Virus record (IMG/VR): IMGVR_UViG_3300031758_003960
Coordinates: 1 to 25,200 of that record
Length of the DNA: 25,200 nucleotides
Reading direction: 5' to 3' (one strand)
Source: a virus
Below, piece after piece: positions 13,541 to 22,300 of the stretch; position 1 is the first letter of the stretch, and every line of letters starts with the position of its first letter. A program made the position numbers and the translations under genes. Under the pieces are notes generated by a model. That model saw only the letters and a list, made by a program, of their open reading frames with translations. It did no database searches and had not been told where the DNA came from.

Positions 13541-16500
13541 TTAGCCTAAGTATGTCACTGACCAGTTGTCGTTTTGGTCAAAGGTCACATTACCTGTTAA
13601 TATATTAGCACTTAGGTATTCACCTGCCGCCATTATAACAGTACCGCCTGTGCCAAAGTGTGTGGCTGTACCTGTGCTGGCATCAGCCTCCCAGAAACAG
13701 ACAATATTACCACTGCTGTTTATTCCGTTCTTTAATACCGCAATCTGGCTGGTGATATTAGTATTAACACGAGCAACTAAACTTACTTGATATATACCTG
13801 CCACAGGTGCTGTAAACTTACCATTGGTATCATTGTAATAACCGCCTTGGTTAAATACCACTAAGGTTTGTGGCGATTTGAGGTTAACGTTGCTGGTTGT
13901 TTGTGCTGGGCCAGCAGTTCCATTTACACGGAACGCTGGGCGAGTTGGCATAACAGCACCAAATCCACCAACTGTGATATTACCTGGGAATGTTACATTA
14001 CCATAGATGTCAAATGTCGTTACATAGGTATTGGCAATGATACGTGTGTTAGCTTCGTTACCTACTAGGTTACCAACTGTGGCATTACCTGAGACTGCTA
14101 ATGTCGCCAATGTGCCAACTGCTGTGATATTTGTTTGGCTAGCTGTAGCAATAGTGCCAATAATGTTCTGTGCTAGGACGTTACCAGAAGAATTGATCGT
14201 GCCTGCATTGACCACACTGGCAGTCACGTTGGCCACTGTGTTTAGGCTATATGCTGATACGGCATTAGCGATTAAGTTACCTGTGGTGTTTAATTGAGCT
14301 GCGAATACCGTGCCAGCTACACCAATACCACCCATGACACGCAGAGCACCTGTGGCTGTGTTAGTAGCTGCTGTGGTAGCTTGTATATTAGCTGAGGTTG
14401 TCTGTACGTTGCTTGACTGTACAGCACCACCATATAGTGGGAGATATGTTGCTACCTGTACGTTGCTGTAACTGCCGCCACCTGCTGTGACCTGTGTCGT
14501 TCCATCAGCGAAGGTCAATACTCCACTGACCCCTAAACGGATATTTGCTATGTTGCCTGAGTATGTTGGCAAGTATGTGGCTACGTTTACGTTGCTATAT
14601 GAACTAGGTAATCCAGTCAATTGACTGCCATTACCAAATAAGTATTGAGCAGTGACATTACCAGCAACTGTTATGTTTGAAGCAGTTACTACACCAGTGT
14701 AGGTTGGTAGATATGTGGCTACTTGGACATTACTGTAACTACTACCAGTTACCACGCCAGTCAAGAACGCACCATTGCCGTATAGGTAACCTGCGGTTTG
14801 TATATTACCAGCTGTGAATAATCTTGGAACTGTGACGTTACCCAGATTGTCAAACACACTCGAATAACTACCAGCTTGTAAGGTCACATTAGGACTTGTG
14901 CCTGTAACATTACCAGTAATACTAATGTTACCTGTGATATATGCGGCTGTGATATTACCAGTTGTGTTAATTGTTGCTGTACTAAGATATACGGCTACGT
15001 TGACGTTACTGTATAAGTTATAACCTTGGCTGTTTAAATAAGCCGCGGTATTAACATTACTGTAATTGGTTAATCCATTGGTAGTAATCAATGCCGCTAC
15101 ATTAACATTACCGTAGTTTTGGAAGCCCATCGTTTCAGTATAAGCTTTGACATTAATATTTCCATAGATTGATTGGCTAGCCACACTGTCAACATATCCC
15201 TTCATACCAATGTTTGCAGTAGATACACTGTTGTCTACATAACCTTTCATACCAAGATTAGCTGATGTAACATTGGCGTTATAGGCATAGTTACTAAGAT
15301 TAGTGAACACTTCAACTTGAACGTTGCTGTAATTACTACTTGCGGCAATACCAGTTAGTAGAGCACCATTGCCAATGAAGTAACCTGCTGTGACATTTCC
15401 TGTGACATAAGCAGTTGGTAATATGACATTACCTGTGGTATCAAATACGCTGTTATATGATCCTGCTGTTAGGGTTACGTTTGGTGTCGTACCTAGCAAG
15501 TAGTCTACACCCACATTGCCTGTGTGGCTTGGTAGGTAACTTGAGACGTTAGCATTGCCATAATTTTGGAATCCCATTGATTCAGTGTAGGCTTTGACGT
15601 TTACGTTGCTGTAGTTAGTACCACCGCCACCTACATTAGCGTTCCACGCATACAGTGATAGGTTTGCTGTGGCTGAGGTTAGATAACTGTTAGTGGACAA
15701 GTATGCCGCTACATTAACGTTACCGTAGTTAGCAAAACCCATAGTTTCAGTATAGGCTTTGACATTTATATTACTGTAGGTCACAGGAATTACGATAGTA
15801 GACACTGCATTATCCACATAACCTTTCATGCCCACATTAGCCGCCGTGATTGCCGCTGATTGTATTGAGTTGCCTTGATCTATGTATCCAATAACGCCAA
15901 CATTAGCAGCCGCAATCTGTTGTGACTGTATGGTGTTGGCAAACGCTATGGCCGCATTGGCCGCCGCTATGTTATCGTTAATTGCTGTGATAGTTGGGCT
16001 GGTAATATTACCTAATACTAGGTCATCATATATGGCATCAGTAAAGTCTACTGTGGTACCTACGTCTTGTGTTACATTACTGAACAAACGCCATTGATTA
16101 GCACTGGCATCACGGATTAAGCCAGTGTGCTGTAATACTGAATTTATATTACGATGTGCTGTGATGCCAAGATCCACGCTGTTATCAGGATTTAAATCAG
16201 CAAGGTTGATGATATTATCGCCAATGGCTACATTATTAACACTGATATAAGTCACATTACCGTTGACGAATAGATTACCTTCGATCGTTACATTACCACC
16301 AAATGTTTTTGCTGTGCTGTCTGCAAGATACGTAGATACTTTAGTATTACTATAGTATGATTGGCTGTCTACATATCCTTTCATACCTACGTTAGCAGCT
16401 GTAATACCAGTAGTCTTTGCATATCCTTCTGTGGTTAAATATGCCGTAACATTTATATTACTGTAGGTACTACCTGTATAAGCTGTAGTTTGAGTGGTAT

Positions 16501-18214
16501 TGTCGGCAAATTTAATACCAGTATTGACTTTTAGATTACCGTCAGCCGCACTGATCCTTAGATCGCCCATGTAAATACTAGTTGGACTCACATATAGATC
16601 ACCAGTCACTCTTAGGTCGCCTGCTACGGTCATGTCACCACCAGAACTGATACCAGTGTCAGCACTCAATCCACGTGACCAGTAGACTGGATTACCATAG
16701 CTGTTTTCTACAGTAGTATAGCCTATTGCGGTTCTACCAAACTCTACACTGAACTTGTTATCTGATATAGTAGCGGTAGTACCTGCATTGTTTATTATAT
16801 TATTATTTACATACCAAATAGCATTATCGATATCATAGGTTAGGATGTTTGGTAATGCTTCTCGGTTTAGGTAGTCATAAACAGCCTGGTAACCACCAAC
16901 AGATCCTCCTGACCCGCTAGCTATTAACCAACCGTAATCGTTAGTAGATTGATAGTCTAACAACCAATCCTGCCATTCTTGTGCTGATGTCAGAGCTGGC
17001 AATGCCGGAGTATAACTCCAGCTGGTCGACATATTAGCAGTCCAATCAATGGTTATACTAAATGTAGATCCACTGTTACCAGTCCAAGTATAGGTATTTG
17101 ATCCAACTGTTGGAGCTGCTGGTCCACGTGTGATATCAGGGCCTCCGGAATAGCCACGTATTAAGTATGCGACATTACCTAGGTCGCTGGCTGTGGTAGG
17201 TATAAGGTCTATGCGCCTGAAGGTAGCACCTGTGGGTGAACCTGTGTAAGATTGACCAATGTAGTTACTATTATAGCCTGTAGGATCTGTGGCATAGTAT
17301 GGATAGTATGAGTCATAACCCACACCACCATCGGTAATGGTGATGCTGGCGATATTACCAGTGGTATCTAAGGTACAGACAGCGTTAGCAAATCTGCCAC
17401 CTGACGTATCTAATGCTGAAAAACCTGGTGTAGCGCCTCCAATTATGAGACTATTTTCATAAAATTTAGCACTTCTTAGTTGATCCCATACGATAGGAGC
17501 AGTAGTCCAACTCTTGAGGTTAGCTGTATAACCAAAGTTATTGTCTACATAATAACTGCGAATCTGGGCGAAATCTGTTGGTGCTTCAAATTGCACATTG
17601 GCGAATCCCACCGCACCTGTTGGTGGACTGATCGCCGCACCTGTAGTTACTAATCTACCACCTTCTGTAGTAATGGTAGCATCACCTAAGAAAATAGTAT
17701 TACCACTTAGATATAGATCTCGCCAACGATGTGTGTTATCTCCTAAACTGTAGGTAACATTAGCACTTGGGACGATATTTCCATCAAAGCTGGTTAGATA
17801 TGCACGAACATTAGCGTTGTCATAACTTGTTCCGCCTGCTACGCTGTCCACGTAGCCTTTCATGCCTAGGTTGGCTGCCAGGATTACTGAGGCTTGTATG
17901 GTATTGCCTAGATCTATATATCCTTTGATGCCTATATTGGCTGATGCTATTTGTGCTGATTGTATAGTATTGGCCTGATCGACATAACCTTTCATGCCTA
18001 AGTTGGCCACAGTTATGTTAGCGTTTACAGACGAGATTTGATTGTTGATGCTCGTGGTATTTGTTGTAGTAGCGTATCCACCCACGGTACTGCCATCATG
18101 AACATACAGCGTCCAATCGGTGGTATTGACTACCAACTCGCCAGCCGCACCAGTATAACTACTGATCGCTGTTGAATTACCGCGTCTTAACTGTAATCTT
18201 CTTGGTGCAGTCAT
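13541..18214 (-). CDS. Giant tail fibre: Mtd-N-like start, repeat shaft, C1q-like tip
   Basis: This 1557-residue protein begins with LQLRRGNSTAISSYTGAAGE and LYVHDGSTVGG, matching the N-terminal domain of the Bordetella phage major tropism determinant (Mtd_N), found on many fibres. The shaft is repetitive. About fifteen copies of a YSNVNVAAYLPTYSG-type unit and eight of LGMKGYVDS-type units occur. Three copies of GNGALLTG-type motifs and three of an AGSYNSVFDTTGNVILP-type unit also occur. A less repetitive insert lies around residues 210-480. The last 136 residues (PAFRVNGTAG, then GGYYNDTNGKFTAPVAGIYQ and EYLSANIL) form a C1q/TNF-like trimer head, a likely receptor-binding tip. The coding DNA shows internal repeats that could recombine. 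It starts in a TAATG overlap with the 165-residue gene and is followed by three adhesins. Confidence 0.92.
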   Translation of the reverse strand: MTAPRRLQLRRGNSTAISSYTGAAGELVVNTTDWTLYVHDGSTVGGYATTTNTTSINNQISSVNANITVANLGMKGYVDQANTIQSAQIASANIGIKGYIDLGNTIQASVILAANLGMKGYVDSVAGGTSYDNANVRAYLTSFDGNIVPSANVTYSLGDNTHRWRDLYLSGNTIFLGDATITTEGGRLVTTGAAISPPTGAVGFANVQFEAPTDFAQIRSYYVDNNFGYTANLKSWTTAPIVWDQLRSAKFYENSLIIGGATPGFSALDTSGGRFANAVCTLDTTGNIASITITDGGVGYDSYYPYYATDPTGYNSNYIGQSYTGSPTGATFRRIDLIPTTASDLGNVAYLIRGYSGGPDITRGPAAPTVGSNTYTWTGNSGSTFSITIDWTANMSTSWSYTPALPALTSAQEWQDWLLDYQSTNDYGWLIASGSGGSVGGYQAVYDYLNREALPNILTYDIDNAIWYVNNNIINNAGTTATISDNKFSVEFGRTAIGYTTVENSYGNPVYWSRGLSADTGISSGGDMTVAGDLRVTGDLYVSPTSIYMGDLRISAADGNLKVNTGIKFADNTTQTTAYTGSTYSNINVTAYLTTEGYAKTTGITAANVGMKGYVDSQSYYSNTKVSTYLADSTAKTFGGNVTIEGNLFVNGNVTYISVNNVAIGDNIINLADLNPDNSVDLGITAHRNINSVLQHTGLIRDASANQWRLFSNVTQDVGTTVDFTDAIYDDLVLGNITSPTITAINDNIAAANAAIAFANTIQSQQIAAANVGVIGYIDQGNSIQSAAITAANVGMKGYVDNAVSTIVIPVTYSNINVKAYTETMGFANYGNVNVAAYLSTNSYLTSATANLSLYAWNANVGGGGTNYSNVNVKAYTESMGFQNYGNANVSSYLPSHTGNVGVDYLLGTTPNVTLTAGSYNSVFDTTGNVILPTAYVTGNVTAGYFIGNGALLTGIAASSNYSNVQVEVFTNLSNYAYNANVTSANLGMKGYVDNSVSTANIGMKGYVDSVASQSIYGNINVKAYTETMGFQNYGNVNVAALITTNGLTNYSNVNTAAYLNSQGYNLYSNVNVAVYLSTATINTTGNITAAYITGNISITGNVTGTSPNVTLQAGSYSSVFDNLGNVTVPRLFTAGNIQTAGYLYGNGAFLTGVVTGSSYSNVQVATYLPTYTGVVTASNITVAGNVTAQYLFGNGSQLTGLPSSYSNVNVATYLPTYSGNIANIRLGVSGVLTFADGTTQVTAGGGSYSNVQVATYLPLYGGAVQSSNVQTTSANIQATTAATNTATGALRVMGGIGVAGTVFAAQLNTTGNLIANAVSAYSLNTVANVTASVVNAGTINSSGNVLAQNIIGTIATASQTNITAVGTLATLAVSGNATVGNLVGNEANTRIIANTYVTTFDIYGNVTFPGNITVGGFGAVMPTRPAFRVNGTAGPAQTTSNVNLKSPQTLVVFNQGGYYNDTNGKFTAPVAGIYQVSLVARVNTNITSQIAVLKNGINSSGNIVCFWEADASTGTATHFGTGGTVIMAAGEYLSANILTGNVTFDQNDNWSVTYLG

Positions 18215-18711
18215 TATATCGTACCTAGGTCAACGTTGCCACTGTAATCTGTAGTGCTTGAAGTAAATGGATCTGTTTCAAATGCTGGGTTGATGTTTAG
18301 TTCAGCATAGACTCCAAAATTATCATTGCTGTATGTAGGTGTTTCATAAGTGCCATCATACTTTAAGAAAGCCAGTTTGTATTTGTTCTGAGGAAGTGTA
18401 TTTAAGAAATCGCTGGTCAACATGGTACTGGCAGTGGCAGTCGTAACATTGCTCACAGTCACGCCGACATTGGCTACAACGTTGCCTTTTAAGTAATCAA
18501 TAATATAACCAGTAAAGGTCAGGCCCGCGATATTAGCGGCTTTTTGATCCTGATTCTTGAATTTAATGGTTATGGGATTGTCTGCTCCACGGTAGATTTC
18601 AATTGGTCTTTGATACACGACACGGTTCCTCGTTGTTATAGCGGTGTTGCCATAGTCCAAAATCTGAACGGTGAAAGTATTTGAATATAAATAACTTGTG
18701 ATTAATGGCAA
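18214..18711 (-). CDS. Tail/baseplate-fibre connector-like protein (TTG start)
   Basis: This 165-residue protein begins MPLITSYLYSNTFTVQILDY from a TTG at 18711. That start is supported by an AAGGA site about 11 bases upstream and a strong late box (GATAAATA, 18732-18739). Sequence is beta-rich: GADNPITIKFKNQDQ, GLTFTGYIIDYL, KYKLAFLKYDGTY. This resembles small immunoglobulin-like or baseplate proteins that precede fibres, but no family is firmly recognised. It is the first gene of the five-gene fibre unit ending at 10961. Confidence 0.8.
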   Translation of the reverse strand: MPLITSYLYSNTFTVQILDYGNTAITTRNRVVYQRPIEIYRGADNPITIKFKNQDQKAANIAGLTFTGYIIDYLKGNVVANVGVTVSNVTTATASTMLTSDFLNTLPQNKYKLAFLKYDGTYETPTYSNDNFGVYAELNINPAFETDPFTSSTTDYSGNVDLGTI

Positions 18712-18731
18712 TTTTGCTTGATCCTTTAGTA

Positions 18732-18739
18732 TATTTATC
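18732..18739 (-). promoter_or_regulatory. T4-type late promoter box for the fibre unit
   Basis: The minus strand reads GCGATAAATATACTAAAGGA, with GATAAATA as the core. Sixteen bases are identical to the promoter at 6818-6825. It lies in the 37-base gap between divergent genes. Confidence 0.75.
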
Positions 18740-18748
18740 GCGATTCAT

Positions 18749-19123
18749 ATGGAAGACAGTTACAAGAAACTCCTAGATCAATACCCTTTTATCAGCTACA
18801 TCACCTACGGCGGTAATGATTATATAGGAATCATACAGAATTCAGACGAAATCATCACCACTATCTATGACTATGCGGCTCTGCGCACTCTAGCACAAAA
18901 GAGTTTGTTTTTAGAGCTAGCAGATCAATGGTGGTGGGAAAGCAATAGGCTAGTGCCTATCAATGTATTTTTAAAGCAGGATTGGGTGGAATTCCGAGTT
19001 TGTTTGAAAACATTCAACAGCAAAGATGTAGAGATCAAACACGGACCTTATGTAAGCCTAAAAGAAATATCAAATAAACGTAGTAAAAGGCGTAGTATTA
19101 CACTGGTTCGCAAAGTAGGTTAA
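18749..19123 (+). CDS. Only plus-strand gene: small protein of unknown function
   Basis: This 124-residue protein begins MEDSYKKLLDQYPFISYITY. It reads as a compact, aromatic-rich folded protein (ADQWWWESNRLVPINVFLK, then FRVCLKTFNSKDVEIKHGPY) with a basic tail (SNKRSKRRSITLVRKVG). This regular composition, together with the lack of any competing minus-strand ORF, supports a real gene. It diverges from the fibre unit and converges on the DnaE-like gene, whose end it overlaps by 26 bases. No Shine-Dalgarno or clear promoter is seen on this strand. The family is not recognised. Confidence 0.75.
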   Translation: MEDSYKKLLDQYPFISYITYGGNDYIGIIQNSDEIITTIYDYAALRTLAQKSLFLELADQWWWESNRLVPINVFLKQDWVEFRVCLKTFNSKDVEIKHGPYVSLKEISNKRSKRRSITLVRKVG

Positions 19124-19670
19124 GATTTACCACAACCAGAGTCGCATAAGCTACAGCATGCGCCTTTTTAAAACTATATTCACCCTCAACCTTATCCCAC
19201 ACTGTATCTGCAACTTCCTTCCAAGTTTTGCCAACTAGATGTCGTTTACCTGGACGTATTACTGCTAGAAACATAGCCAAGCGTGGAATAGTATCCACAG
19301 GCTCTGGCATTTTAAGCAAGGTATCATAATGATTGTTGATATGAATTAGTTGGGAGCAAATCGCAGGATCATATAGCTTAGTCCAGTCTGGTTCCTGCAT
19401 GAGTGTAATCAAATGCGCTTCATCTCTGACTTGTTTATACACATGGACGTTTAATAAGTCTAGTTTCATATAGCCACGATCTTCTGCGGCATTATAATCT
19501 AAGCTGGCAGATCCTGTGAATGGATCTACGGGTATGTCTGTAGCATAAACACCAGTGTTATGACGAGTCAACTTACCATCTCTGATAATGCTTGCTGGTG
19601 TGACGTTTAACAAGCGTAATACCTGTTCACGATCAGCAAAGTCTATGTCAATATCACTTTTAAATTTCAT
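19098..19670 (-). CDS. Miniature DnaE (Pol III alpha)-like protein
   Basis: This 190-residue protein contains, in order, several landmarks of the bacterial C-family polymerase DnaE. SDIDIDFADREQVLRL (5-20) matches the palm PDFDMDF motif that holds two catalytic aspartates (here D8 and D10). RHNTGVYATDIPV (36-48) resembles the GRHACG segment. DRGYMKLDLLNVHVYKQV (64-81) resembles the KFDFLGL segment with the third aspartate (here D71). LAMFLAVIRPG (131-141) resembles LAALVALYRPG. SFKKAHAVAYATL (166-178) resembles FNKSHAAAYAL. DnaE is about 1160 residues, so PHP, most of the fingers and the C-terminal domains are absent. Whether it polymerises DNA is unknown. It overlaps the zinc-finger gene by ATGA and the plus-strand gene tail to tail. 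Confidence 0.75.
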   Translation of the reverse strand: MKFKSDIDIDFADREQVLRLLNVTPASIIRDGKLTRHNTGVYATDIPVDPFTGSASLDYNAAEDRGYMKLDLLNVHVYKQVRDEAHLITLMQEPDWTKLYDPAICSQLIHINNHYDTLLKMPEPVDTIPRLAMFLAVIRPGKRHLVGKTWKEVADTVWDKVEGEYSFKKAHAVAYATLVVVNLNLLCEPV

Positions 19671-20368
19671 AAGCCTGCTTCCTTAAGGATGGTCTTAACC
19701 CATTCTGTGTCCGCTACATAATCTTGAAACTTACGTTGCCAGTATTCTGGATCAATCCAAGGAAGTATTATTCCAATCTGTTCTTCATTTAATCCATCAA
19801 GGAAATCAACACCGCTGGCACAGTTATAGACAATCCAAGGACTAACCCTGCCATTAGCGATATGATGGCAAATGCGATTAGCATTACCAAACCTAAAGTA
19901 ATCACTAAATCCGTTTTTAAACTCTCCCAATTCATCTGCATAATCCTGCATCTCCTTCAGAGCACGTTCAAGCGCATCTTGAACTGCTTCTTTACGCATA
20001 TATTGTTTTAAATATTCTAGATAGATCTTCTCATGACACCAATGATCAAGTTTTTTGTTTTCTTTGATCACATAGTCTATAAACATACGTGGATTAACAG
20101 CACGGATACCTACCATATGGCGACCAAATTTGACGAATGCACGGTAATAAGGACTGGCTACAAAGTCCACATATGACTTCATCTTGGCTGACCCCTGTGT
20201 GAGCTCATAAAAACGTAGATATGCTTGTAGACCAAACTGCACTCCAGTTTCTTTTTCCTGCTGCCAGCGACGTTTTTCTTCGCAGAGATGCGCCGCAAGA
20301 GTTGATTCCTTGCGGAATTCTTTGGCGCAATATTTACATTTATAGCTCGGCTTTAATTGATTTGTCAT
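19667..20368 (-). CDS. Protein with N-terminal zinc-finger-like motif, function unknown
   Basis: I use the ATG at 20368 (MTNQLKPSYKCKYCAKEF), giving 233 residues. A longer start at 20413 would overlap the upstream gene by 74 bases instead of 29. Residues 11-29 look like a zinc finger, C-x2-C-x12-H, with a cysteine two residues after the His as a possible fourth ligand. That spacing is not standard, so metal binding is likely but unproven. The remaining 200 residues are helical and aromatic, with LDHWCHEKIYLEYLKQYM and a conserved-looking end (WIDPEYWQRKF). It overlaps the DnaE-like gene by ATGA, so the two may act together in nucleic acid metabolism. No family is recognised. Confidence 0.78.
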   Translation of the reverse strand: MTNQLKPSYKCKYCAKEFRKESTLAAHLCEEKRRWQQEKETGVQFGLQAYLRFYELTQGSAKMKSYVDFVASPYYRAFVKFGRHMVGIRAVNPRMFIDYVIKENKKLDHWCHEKIYLEYLKQYMRKEAVQDALERALKEMQDYADELGEFKNGFSDYFRFGNANRICHHIANGRVSPWIVYNCASGVDFLDGLNEEQIGIILPWIDPEYWQRKFQDYVADTEWVKTILKEAGL

Positions 20369-20807
20369 CAAATCCGAGGTCTCTTGCCATGTCTGCAATA
20401 TCTCGTTTATCATTGATTTTCGCTAGTAGTTCTATTTCGTCTGATTTCATCGTAGGATATATCTTGGCCAAGAATTTTTGACTTTTGTTATCTCCCTCTT
20501 TCTTTTTTGCTTTCAACCAATAGTGGAACTGATTACCCATCTGTGGACTTACTGTAGTACATGTTAACCATTGTAACTTGGTATGGCGATTGATGTCAAA
20601 AAAGTGTTTGTTCACTCGTTCATTGGTGGCCATTAGATAATAGGCCTGCATATCACCACTGCCTGATACATTAGCACCGTATTTCAACATTAGATAAGTT
20701 GAAAAGCTCTTGCTCTGCTCATCAGTAAACTTGTCATAGTAAGCACGATCTTTGCGATCGAATGCAGCCATCTCGTTACCGATGTATAATGGATCTGGAT
20801 TATTCAT
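20340..20807 (-). CDS. Phage protein of unknown function, replication-region position
   Basis: This 155-residue protein begins MNNPDPLYIGNEMAAFDRKD. It is helical and aromatic (DKFTDEQSKSFSTYLMLKYG; NKHFFDINRHTKLQWLTC), ending in a charged helix (IADMARDLGFDDKSIKAEL). I considered a clamp-loader small subunit (gp62) because of size and neighbourhood, but could not match it to T4 gp62 by sequence. It overlaps the radical SAM gene by ATGA. A TATAAT box 5 bases before the ATG lies within that gene's last codons. Confidence 0.72.
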   Translation of the reverse strand: MNNPDPLYIGNEMAAFDRKDRAYYDKFTDEQSKSFSTYLMLKYGANVSGSGDMQAYYLMATNERVNKHFFDINRHTKLQWLTCTTVSPQMGNQFHYWLKAKKKEGDNKSQKFLAKIYPTMKSDEIELLAKINDKRDIADMARDLGFDDKSIKAEL

Positions 20808-22300
20808 GCTTTATTATAACACCTATTTCGATATTCTTCAAGCTCAGGAATATAGTCTTTTAATCGAATGTTTCTCGATTGATCTAATTTATCATTAAAT
20901 TCAAAAAATTCTTTAAGAATTTGCGTGTTAATTTTTGGATTTTCGTAATATGAGATCAATCCATCAATAAAACTTTTTAACAATTGGTCGTTTTTGTAAT
21001 AATTTAATTTGGTTATTTTGACTAATCTATCTTTTAATGTGTGATCAAAATAATTCAAAGGATTTAGTAAATCATCTTTAAATTCTGCTAAACTGCAATG
21101 AACTAATGTATTAGGAAATTCTTCATCTAAAAATTTCAATAATTGATCTAATCTACTTATAGTATAAATCGATACAACAACATTAAACACAACTTTATGT
21201 TTATGTTCTGTCAGATAATGTGTATTTTCTATGATAGTATCCCATTCGCTAGGCCATCTGACATAATGATTTATTTTTTCAAATCCGTCAATGCTTACAA
21301 TAAAGTGTAAATTAGTAAAATGTTTGAACAATTCTTTTAACTTGTCACTGAATTTTACAGCATTGGTATTGATTAGAAATTCAAAATCTACATTATTTTC
21401 ATCGATACATTTTTGTAAGAATGTATATACGTCTGGCATTGCTGTTGGTTCACCACCTGCTAGATATAATTTTTTTAAGTTATCAAATTTAACAAAATTA
21501 AAATTAGTGTGCGTAAACTTTTGATCTGCGTCGTGCAAACCAATTTTAATGTATTCTTTTTCTATTAGATTACTATTTCCAGGGTTACAGGATCTACATT
21601 GTAGATTACAGATGTTGCTAGGTCTTACTTCATAATAACTAGGAGTTTGTATATTGATTAAGTCATCTAATGATTTAAGATTTAACCTATTGGCCCACTC
21701 AATTGTTTCTTGTTGCCTGGCGCTGAGCATACCTTTATTTTCGTAATTATAACAACTTTGACAATGCTCTGGTATTAATTCACCAGACAACATTTTATTT
21801 CTTATTTTTAAATAATGTATATCTGAATTATAATTTTCTAACTTGTCTATGGTCGTGATTGGTTTAGACGATCTACAACAAACAGTTGTAGAACCATTTT
21901 GTACTAACAATTCAATGAAGGGGAATATACAAAAACTTTTATTAGTCTGAACTAATGATTCAAAGAATGCGATGTCTTTAGCTTCTTCAGTATTTTGATA
22001 AACTACAGGGATAGAAGAATTTTTTGCTACTTGTATTGTAGTATAAAATGCATCAGGATGTGACCAAGTCTCTTTGGGTTGATTTAAAATTATCAGAGTA
22101 TCAAAATTATCAATCAAATCTAATAATTTACCAAATTCTAAATCATAAACACTTGAATGATAATATCCTGTCGCGATCGGTAAATGTTCAATAATTAATC
22201 CATGGCAGACTGTATTATCTACTTTGGCTAATTCTCGCGTTTGTATATCAGTATCTCTGGTATTGTTGCCAAGACACAATATTTTTTTACTAAAACTCAA
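20804..22300 (-). CDS. Radical SAM enzyme with extra N-terminal domain and twitch cysteines
   Basis: This 498-residue protein has three parts. Residues 1-110 form a Rossmann-like domain of unknown role (KKILCLGNNTRDTD at 5-18; DTLIILNQPKETWSHPDAFY at 67-86). Cysteines at 124, 141, 142, 180 and 183 (EHCQSCYNYE) form an N-terminal twitch-like region. The radical SAM core has CNLQCRSC (C231, C235, C238), LAGGEPTAMPD (280-290) and VSIDGFEK. Layout resembles the 379-residue enzyme at 6831-7970, and the ILCxGN start of the N-domain resembles the SDR-like protein beside that enzyme. It starts with TTG right after the upstream stop, with AAAGGTAG before it. It is AT-rich (14 G/C in bases 21301-21360), suggesting acquisition. 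The substrate is unknown. Confidence 0.9.
   Translation of the reverse strand: MSFSKKILCLGNNTRDTDIQTRELAKVDNTVCHGLIIEHLPIATGYYHSSVYDLEFGKLLDLIDNFDTLIILNQPKETWSHPDAFYTTIQVAKNSSIPVVYQNTEEAKDIAFFESLVQTNKSFCIFPFIELLVQNGSTTVCCRSSKPITTIDKLENYNSDIHYLKIRNKMLSGELIPEHCQSCYNYENKGMLSARQQETIEWANRLNLKSLDDLINIQTPSYYEVRPSNICNLQCRSCNPGNSNLIEKEYIKIGLHDADQKFTHTNFNFVKFDNLKKLYLAGGEPTAMPDVYTFLQKCIDENNVDFEFLINTNAVKFSDKLKELFKHFTNLHFIVSIDGFEKINHYVRWPSEWDTIIENTHYLTEHKHKVVFNVVVSIYTISRLDQLLKFLDEEFPNTLVHCSLAEFKDDLLNPLNYFDHTLKDRLVKITKLNYYKNDQLLKSFIDGLISYYENPKINTQILKEFFEFNDKLDQSRNIRLKDYIPELEEYRNRCYNKA
20813..20841 (-). promoter_or_regulatory. Possible sigma70-type promoter before the 155-residue gene
   Basis: The minus strand has TTGAAG, 17 bases, TATAAT, then ATG after 5 bases. 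It lies within the end of the radical SAM gene, where TATAAT encodes Tyr-Asn, so coincidence is possible. Confidence 0.35.

Noticed and set aside
13541-18214. CRISPR-like repeats in the fibre region
   Set aside because: The repeats are coding, imperfect and irregularly spaced, without conserved direct repeats and unique spacers.
20340-20807. Clamp-loader small subunit gp62
   Set aside because: Size and place fit, but no convincing residue-level match to T4 gp62 could be made by eye.
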